Assembly: GCF_019801965.1 (NCBI RefSeq)
Contig: NZ_JAHVIA010000006.1
Location: forward strand, 62,001 to 126,000
DNA length: 64,000 bases
From: Salipiger bermudensis
GTDB lineage: Bacteria; Pseudomonadota; Alphaproteobacteria; Rhodobacterales; Rhodobacteraceae
Direction: 5' to 3'
Under the pieces are notes generated by a model. The model saw only the letters and a list, made by a program, of their open reading frames with translations. It was not told the DNA's origin and did not search any database. Both the position numbers and the translations under genes were made by a program. Shown here piece after piece: positions 1 through 8,727 of this stretch (position 1 is its first letter; every line of letters begins with the position of its first letter).

Positions 1-1098
1 CCGCAGGTGAAGCGTGTGCAGCGCCGGATCATCCCGGACGGCAAGCTGCGGCATTATCCGATCGAGCCGCGCGACCTGCTGAAATGGCCCCGTCTCCAGC
101 TCGCGAAGGCCGTGGCAGGCATGGCATGGGCGCGGGCCACCAAGCGGCGCGACGGCACCCTCGAGGGCGCCTGCGTGGCACGGCTCGGCGATCCGTTCTT
201 CACGGGCACCGGCCTGAGAGACTACACGCGGCGCTTCAACGGGCTCGAACCGAGCGAGATCGACGAGGAATTCTACGATCACCGCATGAAGTTCATCCAC
301 AAGGCGACCGATCCCGGCAAGCTGGTGAAGGGGGCCTGGTCGGCCCTGCGGAAGAAATCCTACCGCATCGCCCCGCCGAAGCCGCTTCGGATCCGGCCGC
401 GGGCGGGCTATGCGCCGCTGTTCGATGCGGTCAGAGAGACACTGGAAGCGCGCGGCGTCGTGTTCAGGATGAACGAAACGGTGCTCTCGATGTCATCATC
501 CGAAGGGGCCACCACGGTGGTCACCGACAAGGGCCATCTGCGCGCCGAGGTGGTGGTGGGCGCCATCCCGCTGAGCGATATCCACCTCGCGCTCTTCGGC
601 GAGGAGAGCGGGCTCGAAACGCTCGATCTTCTGACCCTGTTCGTCTCGGCCGAGACCCTGCACAAGGAGGTCGGCAACGTCCTTTTCAATTTCCACCCGC
701 AAGGCGACTGGAAGCGCGCGACGATCTATTCGAATCTCTATCCCGAACCGGCGACGGAGCGCCCGTTCTTCGCGGTCGAGATCACCCTCTCCCCCGGCGA
801 GCAAGCGCGCCCTGAACAGGCCTTCGCGGATCTCGAGGCGCATCTTGGCGGGCTCGGCATCGTGACCGGGCTGCGGCTCGAGGGCCACGAGGTGACGAAG
901 GCCGCCTACCCGCTATACCGCCCCGGGCGCAGCGCGGAGCTGAACCGGGTCATCGAGCGCGTCTCCGAAGCCGGGATCGTGCTCGTCGGCAGGCAGGGCC
1001 GTTTCGAGTATCTTCCGACCTCGACCGGCGTGATCCGCCGCGTTCGCGAAGAGCTTGGCAACGCAGCCGACCGGATGAAAGCCGCAGCGCGTCCGTGA
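1..1098 (+). CDS. FAD/NAD(P)-dependent amine-oxidase-like protein, C-terminal part (cut by window edge)
   Basis: The reading frame is open from the first base, so the true start and the N-terminal GxGxxG dinucleotide-binding motif lie outside the window; about 365 residues remain. The C-terminal segment has the pattern VGRQGRFEYLPTSTG about 40 residues from the end, which resembles the FAD-contacting 'GR.G.F.Y' segment of protoporphyrinogen-oxidase / UDP-galactopyranose-mutase-like flavoproteins. Such proteins are frequent in surface-polysaccharide clusters, and the next genes here (glycosyltransferase, pyruvyltransferase, ExoF/ExoY-like) fit that setting. A role in modifying a sugar or lipid-linked sugar is inference only. 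The substrate cannot be read from the sequence. Confidence 0.6.
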   Translation, partial: PQVKRVQRRIIPDGKLRHYPIEPRDLLKWPRLQLAKAVAGMAWARATKRRDGTLEGACVARLGDPFFTGTGLRDYTRRFNGLEPSEIDEEFYDHRMKFIHKATDPGKLVKGAWSALRKKSYRIAPPKPLRIRPRAGYAPLFDAVRETLEARGVVFRMNETVLSMSSSEGATTVVTDKGHLRAEVVVGAIPLSDIHLALFGEESGLETLDLLTLFVSAETLHKEVGNVLFNFHPQGDWKRATIYSNLYPEPATERPFFAVEITLSPGEQARPEQAFADLEAHLGGLGIVTGLRLEGHEVTKAAYPLYRPGRSAELNRVIERVSEAGIVLVGRQGRFEYLPTSTGVIRRVREELGNAADRMKAAARP

Positions 1099-1130
1099 CG
1101 CGCTGCCGCTCCTGCCGGTCGGCAGGGTTC

Positions 1131-1847
1131 TTAGATGTAGGTCGTGGCGAGCGTGACCTCGGCCAGGGTCGCATTCTGCACCAGGCCTTCGAGCATACCG
1201 TCGACATAGATTTCGACATCCGCTCCTGCGGTGACAAGACCGACATCCGCGGGCGCGCTGGCAATCGCGATCGAGTCGATACCGGCCTCGAAATCCGCGA
1301 TTGTCGAGAAGCCGCCGTCGCCCAGGCCGTTGCCCTTGAACTCGAAGGTGTCGGCACCTTCGTTGCCGTAGAGCAGATCGTTGCCCATGCTGCCGTTGAT
1401 GACATCGTCGCCGTCGCCGCCATAGATGGTATCGTCGTCACGGCCGCCATGCAGCGTATCGTCTCCCCCCATGCCCTTGATGAGGTCGTTGTCCTGGTTG
1501 CCGAGCAGGAAATCGTCCTGATCTGCGCCGATCAAGGTGTCATCGCCATTGTCGCCGGCGATGATGCCGTGATTGTCTTCTCCAACGATGTAGAGCTGGT
1601 CGCCGTCGCCGAGCGCAATCTGCTCGAGCTCGCCGTCATTGTCCTGACCACCGATGCCGCCGCCGGGGCCGCCATCATCATCGTCATCGTCATCACCGCA
1701 ATCCCAATCGTCACGATCACGATCGCGATCACGGTCGCCAAACTTGAAGCCCCCGAACTTGGACTCACCGAAACAAAAGGCCGGCTTGGGGGGATTGAAA
1801 AAGGTCGTCGCGAATTTAAAGCAAAACGAGAATACGAAAGCTCGCAT
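1131..1847 (-). CDS. RTX-type calcium-binding repeat protein (238 aa)
   Basis: A small acidic protein with hemolysin-type nonapeptide repeats (GGDGDDVI, GNQDNDLI, GGRDDDTI and similar) at residues about 98-170. Each repeat is expected to bind Ca2+ in a parallel beta-roll. It has no Sec signal; proteins of this class normally leave by a type I secretion system using an uncleaved C-terminal signal, but no such exporter is in the window. The N-terminus is odd: an aromatic/Lys/Gly stretch (KFGGFKFG) followed by four Asp-Arg pairs and a run of seven Asp. I chose ATG at 1847 over the in-frame TTG at 1862 because GGAG lies 9 bases before it. It sits tail-to-tail with the upstream oxidoreductase and next to exopolysaccharide genes, so an extracellular matrix role is plausible but unproven. 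Confidence 0.75.
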   Translation of the reverse strand: MRAFVFSFCFKFATTFFNPPKPAFCFGESKFGGFKFGDRDRDRDRDDWDCGDDDDDDDGGPGGGIGGQDNDGELEQIALGDGDQLYIVGEDNHGIIAGDNGDDTLIGADQDDFLLGNQDNDLIKGMGGDDTLHGGRDDDTIYGGDGDDVINGSMGNDLLYGNEGADTFEFKGNGLGDGGFSTIADFEAGIDSIAIASAPADVGLVTAGADVEIYVDGMLEGLVQNATLAEVTLATTYI

Positions 1848-2145
1848 AGCTATTATCTCCAAAAAACTAATAAAGAGTTACACACCCAGACGTTACCACA
1901 TTTTCGCCACATTCACTGCTTTAACCTTTGCGAAAGGCCTTTTTTCTGTGTTTTTTCGAGGGTTTTCGTGCTTTCGATCGGCCTGAGACGGGTGAATTTC
2001 TCCGCGCGAAGACTGTGCCACAACCACCAAGTGCAGGCGAAAAGCCAGACACATCTTAAGCATTCTCTCATCGGAGAATCGATTCTCTCCGATTCCAATC
2101 CGGTGCAGCCTCCCCGAGTCTGCAGCGCAGCCAACGGAAGACCTG
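1848..2145. other. AT-rich divergent intergenic region with a 14-bp palindrome
   Basis: This region separates the leftward RTX gene from the rightward glycosyltransferase and must hold both promoters. It is clearly richer in A+T than the neighbouring genes. A perfect 14-bp palindrome, GAGAATCGATTCTC, is at 2074-2087, with a partial repeat of its arm (CATTCTCTC) just upstream; it could be an operator. No sigma-factor promoter could be assigned with confidence. Confidence 0.5.
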
Positions 2146-3363
2146 ATGACTCGAGTTGTAATCGTGAATGACGCCAGCATTGCCCGGGGCGGCGCGACGG
2201 GCCTGTCGCTTCTGCAGGCGCGCCTGCTGAAAGAGCGCGGCATCGACGTGGTGTTTGCGGCGGCCGATCGCGGCGGCAATCCCGAGCTAGAGGCGCTTGG
2301 CATCCGCACCTATCTCGCAGGCTCGGACCCGCTGATGAAAGCACCGCCGCACGTGGCCGCCACCCGCGGGCTCTACAACCGGGCGGTTCGCGACATGCTG
2401 GACAAGGTGATCGCCGCGGAAGATGGGCCCGACACCGTCTACCATGTGCATTCCTGGTCCAAGACCCTGACCCCGGCCGCCTTCTCTGCGCTTCAGGCGG
2501 TCGCGCCGCGCTGTTTCGTGCACGTGCACGATTTCTTCCTCGCCTGCCCCAATGGCGGGTTCATGGATTACCAGGCGATGGCGCCCTGCGACCGGATCCC
2601 GCTGTCGATATCCTGCCTCACGACCAATTGCGACAAGCGCAACTACGCCCAGAAGATGTGGCGGACCACGCGCCAGATGATCCTGCACAAATCCCTGCCG
2701 CGCAGCGCCGATTGGGCCGGCTTCCTGCTGATCCACCCCGACATGGCCCCGCGTCTCGAGGCCTCGGGCTATCCTGCCGAGCGGCTGGTCGCGCTGCGCA
2801 ATCCCGCCACGGCACTCTCCGACGCCCGGATCGAGGCGGAAGCCAATGACCGCATTCTCTTCATCGGTCGCGTCGAAGCCGAGAAGGGGGTCGAGGAACT
2901 CATCGCCGCCGCCAGCCGCGCCGCCGTGCCGCTGACCGTGGTCGGCGATGGTCCGCTGCGTGAGCCGCTCGCGGCGAAACACCCGGAGATCCGTTTCACC
3001 GGCTGGCTCGACCGCCCGCAGATGCTGGTCGAGGCGCGGCAGGCGCGGGCGCTGGCCATGCCGTCGCGCTATCCCGAGCCGTTCGGGCTCGTCGCCGCCG
3101 AGGCCTCGCTCTCTGGTCTTCCGGTCATCGTGTCGGACAGCGCCCTGCTGGCGAAGGAGATCGTCGAGAACCGTATCGGCTGGAGCTGTGATACGCGCAA
3201 TCCCGACAGCTTCGCCGGGCTGCTGCGCGAGGTGGCCGACGCGCCGGCCGAGACCATCGCCGCGATGAGTGTCGCGGGGGCGTCGGGCACGGCGGGGCTG
3301 TGCAATACCAGCGAAAGCTGGATCGACGCGCAGCTGGCGCTTTACCAGCGGGCCACCAGCTAG
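2146..3363 (+). CDS. Glycosyltransferase family 4 (GT-B fold)
   Basis: A 405-residue cytoplasmic or peripheral-membrane glycosyltransferase that would add a sugar from a nucleotide donor to a growing polysaccharide or lipid-linked acceptor. The N-terminal Rossmann half has VVIVNDASIARGGATG and HVHDFF. The C-terminal donor-binding half begins near residue 240 with ILFIGRVEAEKGVEELI, continues with LTVVGDGPLRE, and carries the family signature PSRYPEPFGLVAAEASLSG near residue 305, where the second Glu of the E-x7-E motif contacts the donor sugar. A Cys-rich insertion (CLTTNCDKRNY) lies around residues 155-165. The start is ATG at 2146 after a GGAAG ribosome site. It converges on the pyruvyltransferase, so both probably serve the same exopolysaccharide. 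Donor and acceptor are unknown. Confidence 0.88.
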   Translation: MTRVVIVNDASIARGGATGLSLLQARLLKERGIDVVFAAADRGGNPELEALGIRTYLAGSDPLMKAPPHVAATRGLYNRAVRDMLDKVIAAEDGPDTVYHVHSWSKTLTPAAFSALQAVAPRCFVHVHDFFLACPNGGFMDYQAMAPCDRIPLSISCLTTNCDKRNYAQKMWRTTRQMILHKSLPRSADWAGFLLIHPDMAPRLEASGYPAERLVALRNPATALSDARIEAEANDRILFIGRVEAEKGVEELIAAASRAAVPLTVVGDGPLREPLAAKHPEIRFTGWLDRPQMLVEARQARALAMPSRYPEPFGLVAAEASLSGLPVIVSDSALLAKEIVENRIGWSCDTRNPDSFAGLLREVADAPAETIAAMSVAGASGTAGLCNTSESWIDAQLALYQRATS

Positions 3364-3382
3364 GGCCGCGACCGAGCCCGCC

Positions 3383-4597
3383 TCAGGCGATCGCCTGGTA
3401 GAGCCGGCCGATGTCTGCCCGGGCTTCCGAGATCACCCGCGCATGGGTGGTCGGGTCGACGCCCTCCGCCGCCGCCGCCAACAGGCGGGCCGCCGCCTCT
3501 TCCGGGGCGAGGGTCGCCGGATTGCCCATCCAGTCGAGCCGATCCACCGAGTCCATGAAGGCGTCGAGCTTGTCGTCCCAGCTCAGCGCGAGCGCCGGAA
3601 TGGCATGGGAATAGGCCGCGATGACGGCGTGCATGCGGAATGCCACGAGCGCGTCGAAGCTCGCGACCGTGTCGGAGAGCGCGGCCGGGGTCTCCGGCTG
3701 GACATGGGCGACGCCGGCGGCGGCCAGCTCCGGCGCCAGTGCCTCGGCGGTCGCCCGGTCTTCGGGCGAGCCGTTGGTGAAGGCGGTGACGCGAGCGCCC
3801 TGCCCCACCAGGCAGCGCGCGAGCGCGAGATACCAGGCGTTGAGCTCGGCCTCGCTGATCGCGGTCTCGCCGTGGTAGCGCACGGCGACATGGCTCATCA
3901 GGCCAAGGCCCACATGCGGCGCCGCGTCGTTGCGCGCGCGCTCCGGCGTGCCCCAGGTGTCGCAAGCCAGCAGGCCCGGATCGCGCACGATCTCGGCGCG
4001 GCAGCCGCTGACATCGGCAAACCGGGCATTCCAGCGTTCGACCGACGCGCGATCGCGCAGGAACACCGCCACGGGCGGATGCGCGGCGAGCGCCGAGCGC
4101 AGGCGCCGATCGCCCTCCGAGGTCCAGCTTCCGGCCATGCCGCAGGCATAGATCGCCACCGGCAATCCGCGCGCCTGCGCCGCGCGCAGCGCGAGCGCGA
4201 GCTTGGTGGGAAAGTTGAGATCGTGATCCGAGAGCAGATTGCCGCCGCCGATCACCACCGCCTCGGCACCGTCGAGCCCCTGCTCGTAATGCGGCGCCCA
4301 TTTGCGGCGGCTCGCGAGCGCCAGCGGCAGCCGAACCGCGAGATGCCGCAGGCCATCGGGCATCGCGTCGAGAACCGACATGATCGTCCCGCGTCCGGCC
4401 ATGCTGTCGCCATAGGCGCCGCGCGCGGCCAGGTCGATCGAGCCCAGGCCCTCGGCGCCCCCCTGGCGGACCAGCGCCGCCTCGAGGCATTCCGACAACA
4501 GCCCGTCCCCGAGGTTGGGGCTGTATTTGACGTTCATGCAGCGGATGAGCCGCGCGGGTTGCGTCGCGGCGGCGGCCGCGGCCTGAGGCGTGCTCAT
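3383..4597 (-). CDS. Polysaccharide pyruvyl transferase family protein
   Basis: A 404-residue protein of the PS_pyruv_trans family, which moves pyruvate from phosphoenolpyruvate onto a sugar to form a pyruvate ketal, a negatively charged decoration of exopolysaccharides. Supporting motifs are NLGDGLLSE near the N-terminus, VIGGGNLLSDHDLNF in the middle, and a C-terminal FRMHAVIAAYSHAIPALALSWDDK, matching the family's 'R.H..I.....IP......DK' segment. It overlaps the upstream exoF-like gene by the ATGA at 4594-4597, so the two are translationally coupled. It is the last gene of the leftward exoY-exoF operon. The Ala-rich first 12 residues may be unstructured. Confidence 0.85.
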   Translation of the reverse strand: MSTPQAAAAAATQPARLIRCMNVKYSPNLGDGLLSECLEAALVRQGGAEGLGSIDLAARGAYGDSMAGRGTIMSVLDAMPDGLRHLAVRLPLALASRRKWAPHYEQGLDGAEAVVIGGGNLLSDHDLNFPTKLALALRAAQARGLPVAIYACGMAGSWTSEGDRRLRSALAAHPPVAVFLRDRASVERWNARFADVSGCRAEIVRDPGLLACDTWGTPERARNDAAPHVGLGLMSHVAVRYHGETAISEAELNAWYLALARCLVGQGARVTAFTNGSPEDRATAEALAPELAAAGVAHVQPETPAALSDTVASFDALVAFRMHAVIAAYSHAIPALALSWDDKLDAFMDSVDRLDWMGNPATLAPEEAAARLLAAAAEGVDPTTHARVISEARADIGRLYQAIA

Positions 4598-5877
4598 TGT
4601 CCGGAGGCGACCATCGGCGCGGCGTCGATCGACACGATCAGCGTATCGCCGGGCAACAGCCGCGTGGTCGGCGCGATCACCTCCGGCAGGTCACGCTCCT
4701 CACGCGGGGACGCCACCTCGTAGCGCACCTCGACCGCGTCGGTGGTCATCAGGGTGCCCATGCTGCCGCCGGTCAGGATGGCCTGCTGATCGAGCCGGCG
4801 GGCATAGCCCAGGAGCAGGTCGTCGAGGTCGACGCGCAGGTCCTGCAGCTGGCTCAGGCGCTGTTCCTCGCGGTTCGCGAGAAACTGGGCGCGGGCGCGC
4901 CGCGCATCGGACAGCGCACGGGTCGCGGCGATGCGGGCGGATTCGAGCTCGAGCACCCGCGCCCGCGCATCGGCATCACGCTGTTCGACCGTCGCCAGCC
5001 GGCCCGCGGTCGACAGACCGCGCTCCTGCAGCTGGCGCGCCGAGTCGAGCTCCCGCCCGGTCGACGCGATGATCGCCTCGGCGACCTCGATGCGCTCCTG
5101 GAACAGGCTCTGCTGGGTTTCGATCTGTTCGATTTCCTCGGCCCAGGAGGCCATGTTGGCGGCTTCGCGCTGGCGCTCGGCATCGAACAGCTTCTGCTCG
5201 GCATCGTTCAGCGCCTCGAGCGACACCGCGGCGACGCTCGGAATGCGGCTGACGAGGCGCTCGGGCAGATCGTAGCTTTCGGCGCCCGCCAGCGCCGCCT
5301 CGAGCCGCGCCATGCGGACCACGGTTGCCGCGATCTGGAGGTTGAGGCTGCGGATCAGGCCCTCGTTCTCGGTGCGGGCACGGTCGATCTCGAAGCGGCT
5401 CACCCCGGAAGCCTGCGTGCCGCCCGAAAGCGCCAACGCCGCCGCCACGGTCATCCCGGGGGAAAACTCGAAACGCCCCGGCCGGGTCACGTCTCCGGCC
5501 ACCATGACCGGCGAATACTCGAGGATCATCATCGAGATCTGCGGGTTGAGGTAGATCCCGGCCTCCTCGATGCGCCCCGAGAGCAGATCCTCGGCGGCAT
5601 CGAGCGTGAGCCCTTCGACGTCGACGCCACCGAGATCGCGGAGGCGAACCTGGCCATCGATATCGACGGTCATCTCTTCGGTGGTTCCCTGCGCCGAGAA
5701 GGTCAGGGCGATGCGGTCTCCGGCGACCAGGCGGTAGGGTTCTGCCGACAGCGCCGCTGCCGAGAGCGTCGTCATGGCGGCGGCGAAGGCAAGCGCCGGG
5801 CCGGCCTGCCCTACCGTTCTCCGCGTCACTCTCCGAAGCCCGGTTCTCAGGATTTGCCCGAAGCCGTCTCTACGCAT
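4594..5877 (-). CDS. Polysaccharide export protein, ExoF/Wza-like with SLBB domain and coiled coil
   Basis: A periplasmic/outer-membrane-associated polysaccharide export protein of 427 residues. After a long N-region and a signal-like hydrophobic segment ending near LSA-EPY (about residue 45) comes the Poly_export domain (YRLVAGDRIALTFSAQG) and an SLBB domain (VMVAGDVTRPGRFEF). Next is a long helical region rich in Glu, Arg and Ala (about residues 200-370), predicted coiled coil. This arrangement matches rhizobial ExoF rather than enteric Wza, which lacks the coiled coil. No lipobox cysteine is seen. I prefer ATG at 5877 to an upstream TTG at 5946 because the signal segment then lies nearer the N-terminus. 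It follows the ExoY-like gene after 99 bases and is coupled to the pyruvyltransferase by ATGA. Confidence 0.85.
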   Translation of the reverse strand: MRRDGFGQILRTGLRRVTRRTVGQAGPALAFAAAMTTLSAAALSAEPYRLVAGDRIALTFSAQGTTEEMTVDIDGQVRLRDLGGVDVEGLTLDAAEDLLSGRIEEAGIYLNPQISMMILEYSPVMVAGDVTRPGRFEFSPGMTVAAALALSGGTQASGVSRFEIDRARTENEGLIRSLNLQIAATVVRMARLEAALAGAESYDLPERLVSRIPSVAAVSLEALNDAEQKLFDAERQREAANMASWAEEIEQIETQQSLFQERIEVAEAIIASTGRELDSARQLQERGLSTAGRLATVEQRDADARARVLELESARIAATRALSDARRARAQFLANREEQRLSQLQDLRVDLDDLLLGYARRLDQQAILTGGSMGTLMTTDAVEVRYEVASPREERDLPEVIAPTTRLLPGDTLIVSIDAAPMVASGQ

Positions 5878-5915
5878 GTTCTGGTCCCGCAATTCGTGCC
5901 CTCTGGTCAGAAGAC

Positions 5916-5940
5916 GGCAGCGACCCCGGGGGCCGCTGCC
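5916..5940 (-). other. Intercistronic hairpin between exoY-like and exoF-like genes
   Basis: The arms GGCAGCG (5916-5922) and CGCTGCC (5934-5940) flank a self-complementary CCCCGGGG core, giving a strong RNA hairpin in the 99-base gap. No T-run follows on the minus strand, so it looks like an RNA-processing or expression-balancing element rather than a full terminator. Confidence 0.4.
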
Positions 5941-5976
5941 GTGCAAGATTCGTGTCCGTGAGATGTGGCGCCTGGG

Positions 5977-6657
5977 TCAGCAGCCGGTCCGGTTCATCAC
6001 CGCCCCGGCGGTGCGGAACAGGATGCGCAGGTCGCTGATCATCGAGAGCTCCTTGTAGTAGCTCACGTCCAGCTCGACGCGCTCCTCGTAGCTGACGTCG
6101 TTGCGGCCCGAAACCTGCCAGAGGCCGGTCACACCGGGACGCATCGACTGGTACACCCACTTCTGGCCGCCGTAGCGCTCGAGCTCGGGCTCGGTCACCG
6201 GGCGCGGACCAATCAGGCTCATCTCACCCTTCAGAACATTCCAGATCTGGGGCAGTTCGTCGAGCGAGCTCTTGCGAAGAAATGCACCAAGACGGGTAAT
6301 CCGGGGATCGTTGCGCAACTTGTGGTCGCGTTCCCACTCGGCACGGGCCTCCGGATCCGATTCCAGCAGCGCCGCGAGGCGTGCATTGGCATCGGGAACC
6401 ATGGTGCGGATCTTCCAGCAGCGGAAGGTCTTGCCGTCGCGGCCGACGCGGCGGTGGCCGAAGAAGCCCGGTCCGCCTTCGAGCCGAACGGCAATGTAGA
6501 GCAGTGCGATGACCGGCAGCAGGGCCGGCAGCATGATGATCGACAGGACGAGATCGAGAACCCGCTTCTGAACGCCGTTGTAGCGCGCTGCAGAGCCAAG
6601 TCCGATCACAACGCGGGCTGACGCTTCACCGCGCGAATTTGAGGTAGAATTGGTCAT
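5977..6657 (-). CDS. Undecaprenyl-phosphate sugar phosphotransferase (ExoY/WbaP C-terminal-type)
   Basis: A 226-residue bacterial sugar transferase that starts lipid-linked repeat-unit synthesis by moving a hexose-1-phosphate from a UDP-sugar to undecaprenyl phosphate at the inner membrane. It has one hydrophobic segment (VLDLVLSIIMLPALLPVIALLYIAV, about residues 32-56, a re-entrant helix in this family), the catalytic-region motif KIRTMVPDA, then LRKSSLDELPQIWNVLKGEMSLIGPRP and the C-terminal PGVTGLWQVSGRN and LDVSYY signatures. The length matches the minimal ExoY form without the extra N-terminal membrane domain of WbaP. It is first in the leftward exoY-exoF-pyruvyltransferase operon, with a large promoter region upstream. 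Confidence 0.9.
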   Translation of the reverse strand: MTNSTSNSRGEASARVVIGLGSAARYNGVQKRVLDLVLSIIMLPALLPVIALLYIAVRLEGGPGFFGHRRVGRDGKTFRCWKIRTMVPDANARLAALLESDPEARAEWERDHKLRNDPRITRLGAFLRKSSLDELPQIWNVLKGEMSLIGPRPVTEPELERYGGQKWVYQSMRPGVTGLWQVSGRNDVSYEERVELDVSYYKELSMISDLRILFRTAGAVMNRTGC

Positions 6658-7510
6658 AAAGACACCCCGACAAAAGAACTTCCAAAATAGCGATCAACCG
6701 AGATCCACAGGAGCTGCGGGCAATCCATTGCTCCTCGATGGGCAGGCAGCGGATCATTCGGCTGTTTTTCAAGTTGTAGCCCAAAGCGGTTCGAAAATCT
6801 CGCGCCTAAGGCTTGCGGCAATCACCCCGACGTGACCGCCAATGTTCCGTATTCCTCCAAAAATATCAGCATCTTAGAACATAAAATGCGCCGAGTTGGC
6901 ATGGTTGCCGGAACATGAAGTTTCTGCAACGCAGCTAACTGACAGCTACTTTTGTAGGTCATCGCACAATCTGTAGTCAAACTTGAAACCACATGATGAC
7001 ACAATTCGGCCAAAATTCTTCGACGTGGCCCTGATTGTTGACGTGTTTTCGCCTTTTGAGCGCACGAGTTCTCACGAGGACAAGCGTCTGAGGGGCGTTT
7101 TCGGCGAATCATTCGCGCTAGCCGCGAGGTGCTTTGCGGCTCGGAACCCCTCTTGGAGTCGGGATTTTTCTACCTAGGCGAGATTCCGCCACCCCATCAA
7201 CTCGCTGTAGGCGCTGAAGGCGGTGGGCGCGCTCGATTGGCGGGCTACGATTCCCGGGATCCGCGCCAACCGGATCGTTTCCCGGGCGTGGCGCGGACCT
7301 TCGCCACAATTCCCGCCTTCGCAGCTGCAGAATATGGCACGCATCGCCGCATTGGTCGCTCGCCACCGGTCGCGCCCGCGAGGCGCCGGTTCGCCAGCGC
7401 CGCGGGTGCCGCTTTTTCCCGCGCAGCGGTTCACAATCCCGCGCGAACCGCCCATATGTCGCCGGACACCGCCGCGCGCATGGACGCGGCGACAGGAGGA
7501 AGGACCACAG
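6658..7510. other. Long divergent intergenic region, no gene recognised
   Basis: About 850 bases between the leftward exoY-like and rightward ygiC-like genes. The first half (6650-7060) is distinctly A+T-rich and is the likely exopolysaccharide promoter region. The second half returns to high GC; frames here look like chance frames with poor codon use. An AGGAGGAAGG ribosome site at about 7495-7504 serves the GTG start at 7511. I see no RNA gene or repeat. Confidence 0.5.
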
Positions 7511-8716
7511 GTGCAGAAGCTCGACTTGCCCGAGCGCCCGGATTGGCGCGACAAGGCCGCAGACCAGGGCTTCACCTTCGCCGACATGCATGGCGAGCCC
7601 TATTGGGAGGAAAGCTCCGCCTACTGCTTCTCGCTGGCCGAGATCGAGGAGCGCGTCGAAGATCCCGCTACCGAGCTGCACGGGCTCTGCCGCGAAGCCG
7701 TCGCGCGGGTGATCGGCTCGGAAGAACTGCTCGACCGGCTCGACATCCCCGAGGGGCATCGAGACTACATCGCGCAAAGCTGGCAGGACGGCGAACCGGA
7801 GCTCTATGGCCGGTTCGATCTGGTCTACGACGGCGACGGCCCGGCGAAGATGCTGGAATACAATGCCGACACCCCGACCTCGCTCTATGAAAGTGCCGCC
7901 TTCCAGTGGCAATGGTTCGAGGATCAGCAGGAGCTCGGCGTTCTGCGCGCCGATGACGACCAGTTCAATGGCATCCACGAGGCCATCGTCGCGCGTCTCG
8001 GCGCCATGTTCGCTCCCGAGACGCAGCTGCATTTCACCGCCCTTTCCGGCGCCCCAGAGGATTATGCCACCGTCGAGGCGCTCGGCTGGGCGGCGCGCGA
8101 GGCGGGGCTCGGCGCGCATTACACCGATCTCGAGAAGATCGGCGTCAGCGAGGACGGCCAGTTCCTCGATGACGAGGACCGGGTGATCGGCACGCTATTC
8201 AAGCTCTACCCGTGGGAAGACCTGCTACGCGACGACTACGCCGCGCATCTCGCCACCGCGCAATGCCGGATGATCGAGCCGCCGTGGAAGGCGATCCTGT
8301 CCAACAAGGGCATCCTGCCGGTGCTGTGGGAGATGTTCGAGGATCACCCCAACCTGCTGCCCACCTTCTTCGAGGGCGACCTGAGCGATGCGTCGGGCGA
8401 GACCGCCGCGCGGCTCGAGCGCGCCTCCGAGGCAATGGCGCGGGGCCATGTCTCGAAGCCGATCTTCTCGCGCGAGGGAGCGTCGATCCGCATCATCGAG
8501 GGTGGGGAGCTCACCGAGGCCGCCAGCAACGACACCTATGCAAAGCACCCGCGCATCGCGCAGGCCTATCATCCGCTGCCGGTCTTCGGCGGCTTCCGCC
8601 CGGTGATCGGCGCCTGGATCGCCGGCGAAGCCTGCGCTGGCATCGGCATCCGCGAGGATCGCGGCCGCATCACCCAGGACCTGTCGCGCTTCAAACCCCA
8701 TTTCATCCGAGACTGA
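7511..8716 (+). CDS. Glutathionylspermidine synthase-family ATP-grasp ligase (YgiC-like)
   Basis: A 401-residue member of the glutathionylspermidine synthase C-terminal (ATP-grasp) family, similar in size to E. coli YgiC/YjfC (about 386). Landmarks are GRFDLVYDG, LEYNADTPTSLYESA and WEMFEDHPNLLPTFFE, with VSKPIFSREGASI and a C-terminal VIGAWIAGEACAGIGIRE. The family would join a carboxylate to an amine using ATP; it lacks the amidase half of true GspSA and its physiological substrate is not established. GTG at 7511 is chosen because a near-perfect AGGAGG ribosome site precedes it, although the frame is open further upstream. The ygiB-like lipoprotein gene follows after 11 bases, as in enterobacterial ygiBC. 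Confidence 0.85.
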   Translation: MQKLDLPERPDWRDKAADQGFTFADMHGEPYWEESSAYCFSLAEIEERVEDPATELHGLCREAVARVIGSEELLDRLDIPEGHRDYIAQSWQDGEPELYGRFDLVYDGDGPAKMLEYNADTPTSLYESAAFQWQWFEDQQELGVLRADDDQFNGIHEAIVARLGAMFAPETQLHFTALSGAPEDYATVEALGWAAREAGLGAHYTDLEKIGVSEDGQFLDDEDRVIGTLFKLYPWEDLLRDDYAAHLATAQCRMIEPPWKAILSNKGILPVLWEMFEDHPNLLPTFFEGDLSDASGETAARLERASEAMARGHVSKPIFSREGASIRIIEGGELTEAASNDTYAKHPRIAQAYHPLPVFGGFRPVIGAWIAGEACAGIGIREDRGRITQDLSRFKPHFIRD

Positions 8717-8727
8717 CGGAGACAGCC

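Noticed and set aside
1095-2171. 358-codon plus-strand frame crossing the RTX gene
   Set aside because: Its repetitive Val/Ile/Ala text is the antisense of the Asp/Gly repeats of the RTX protein, and it runs through an A+T-rich promoter region.
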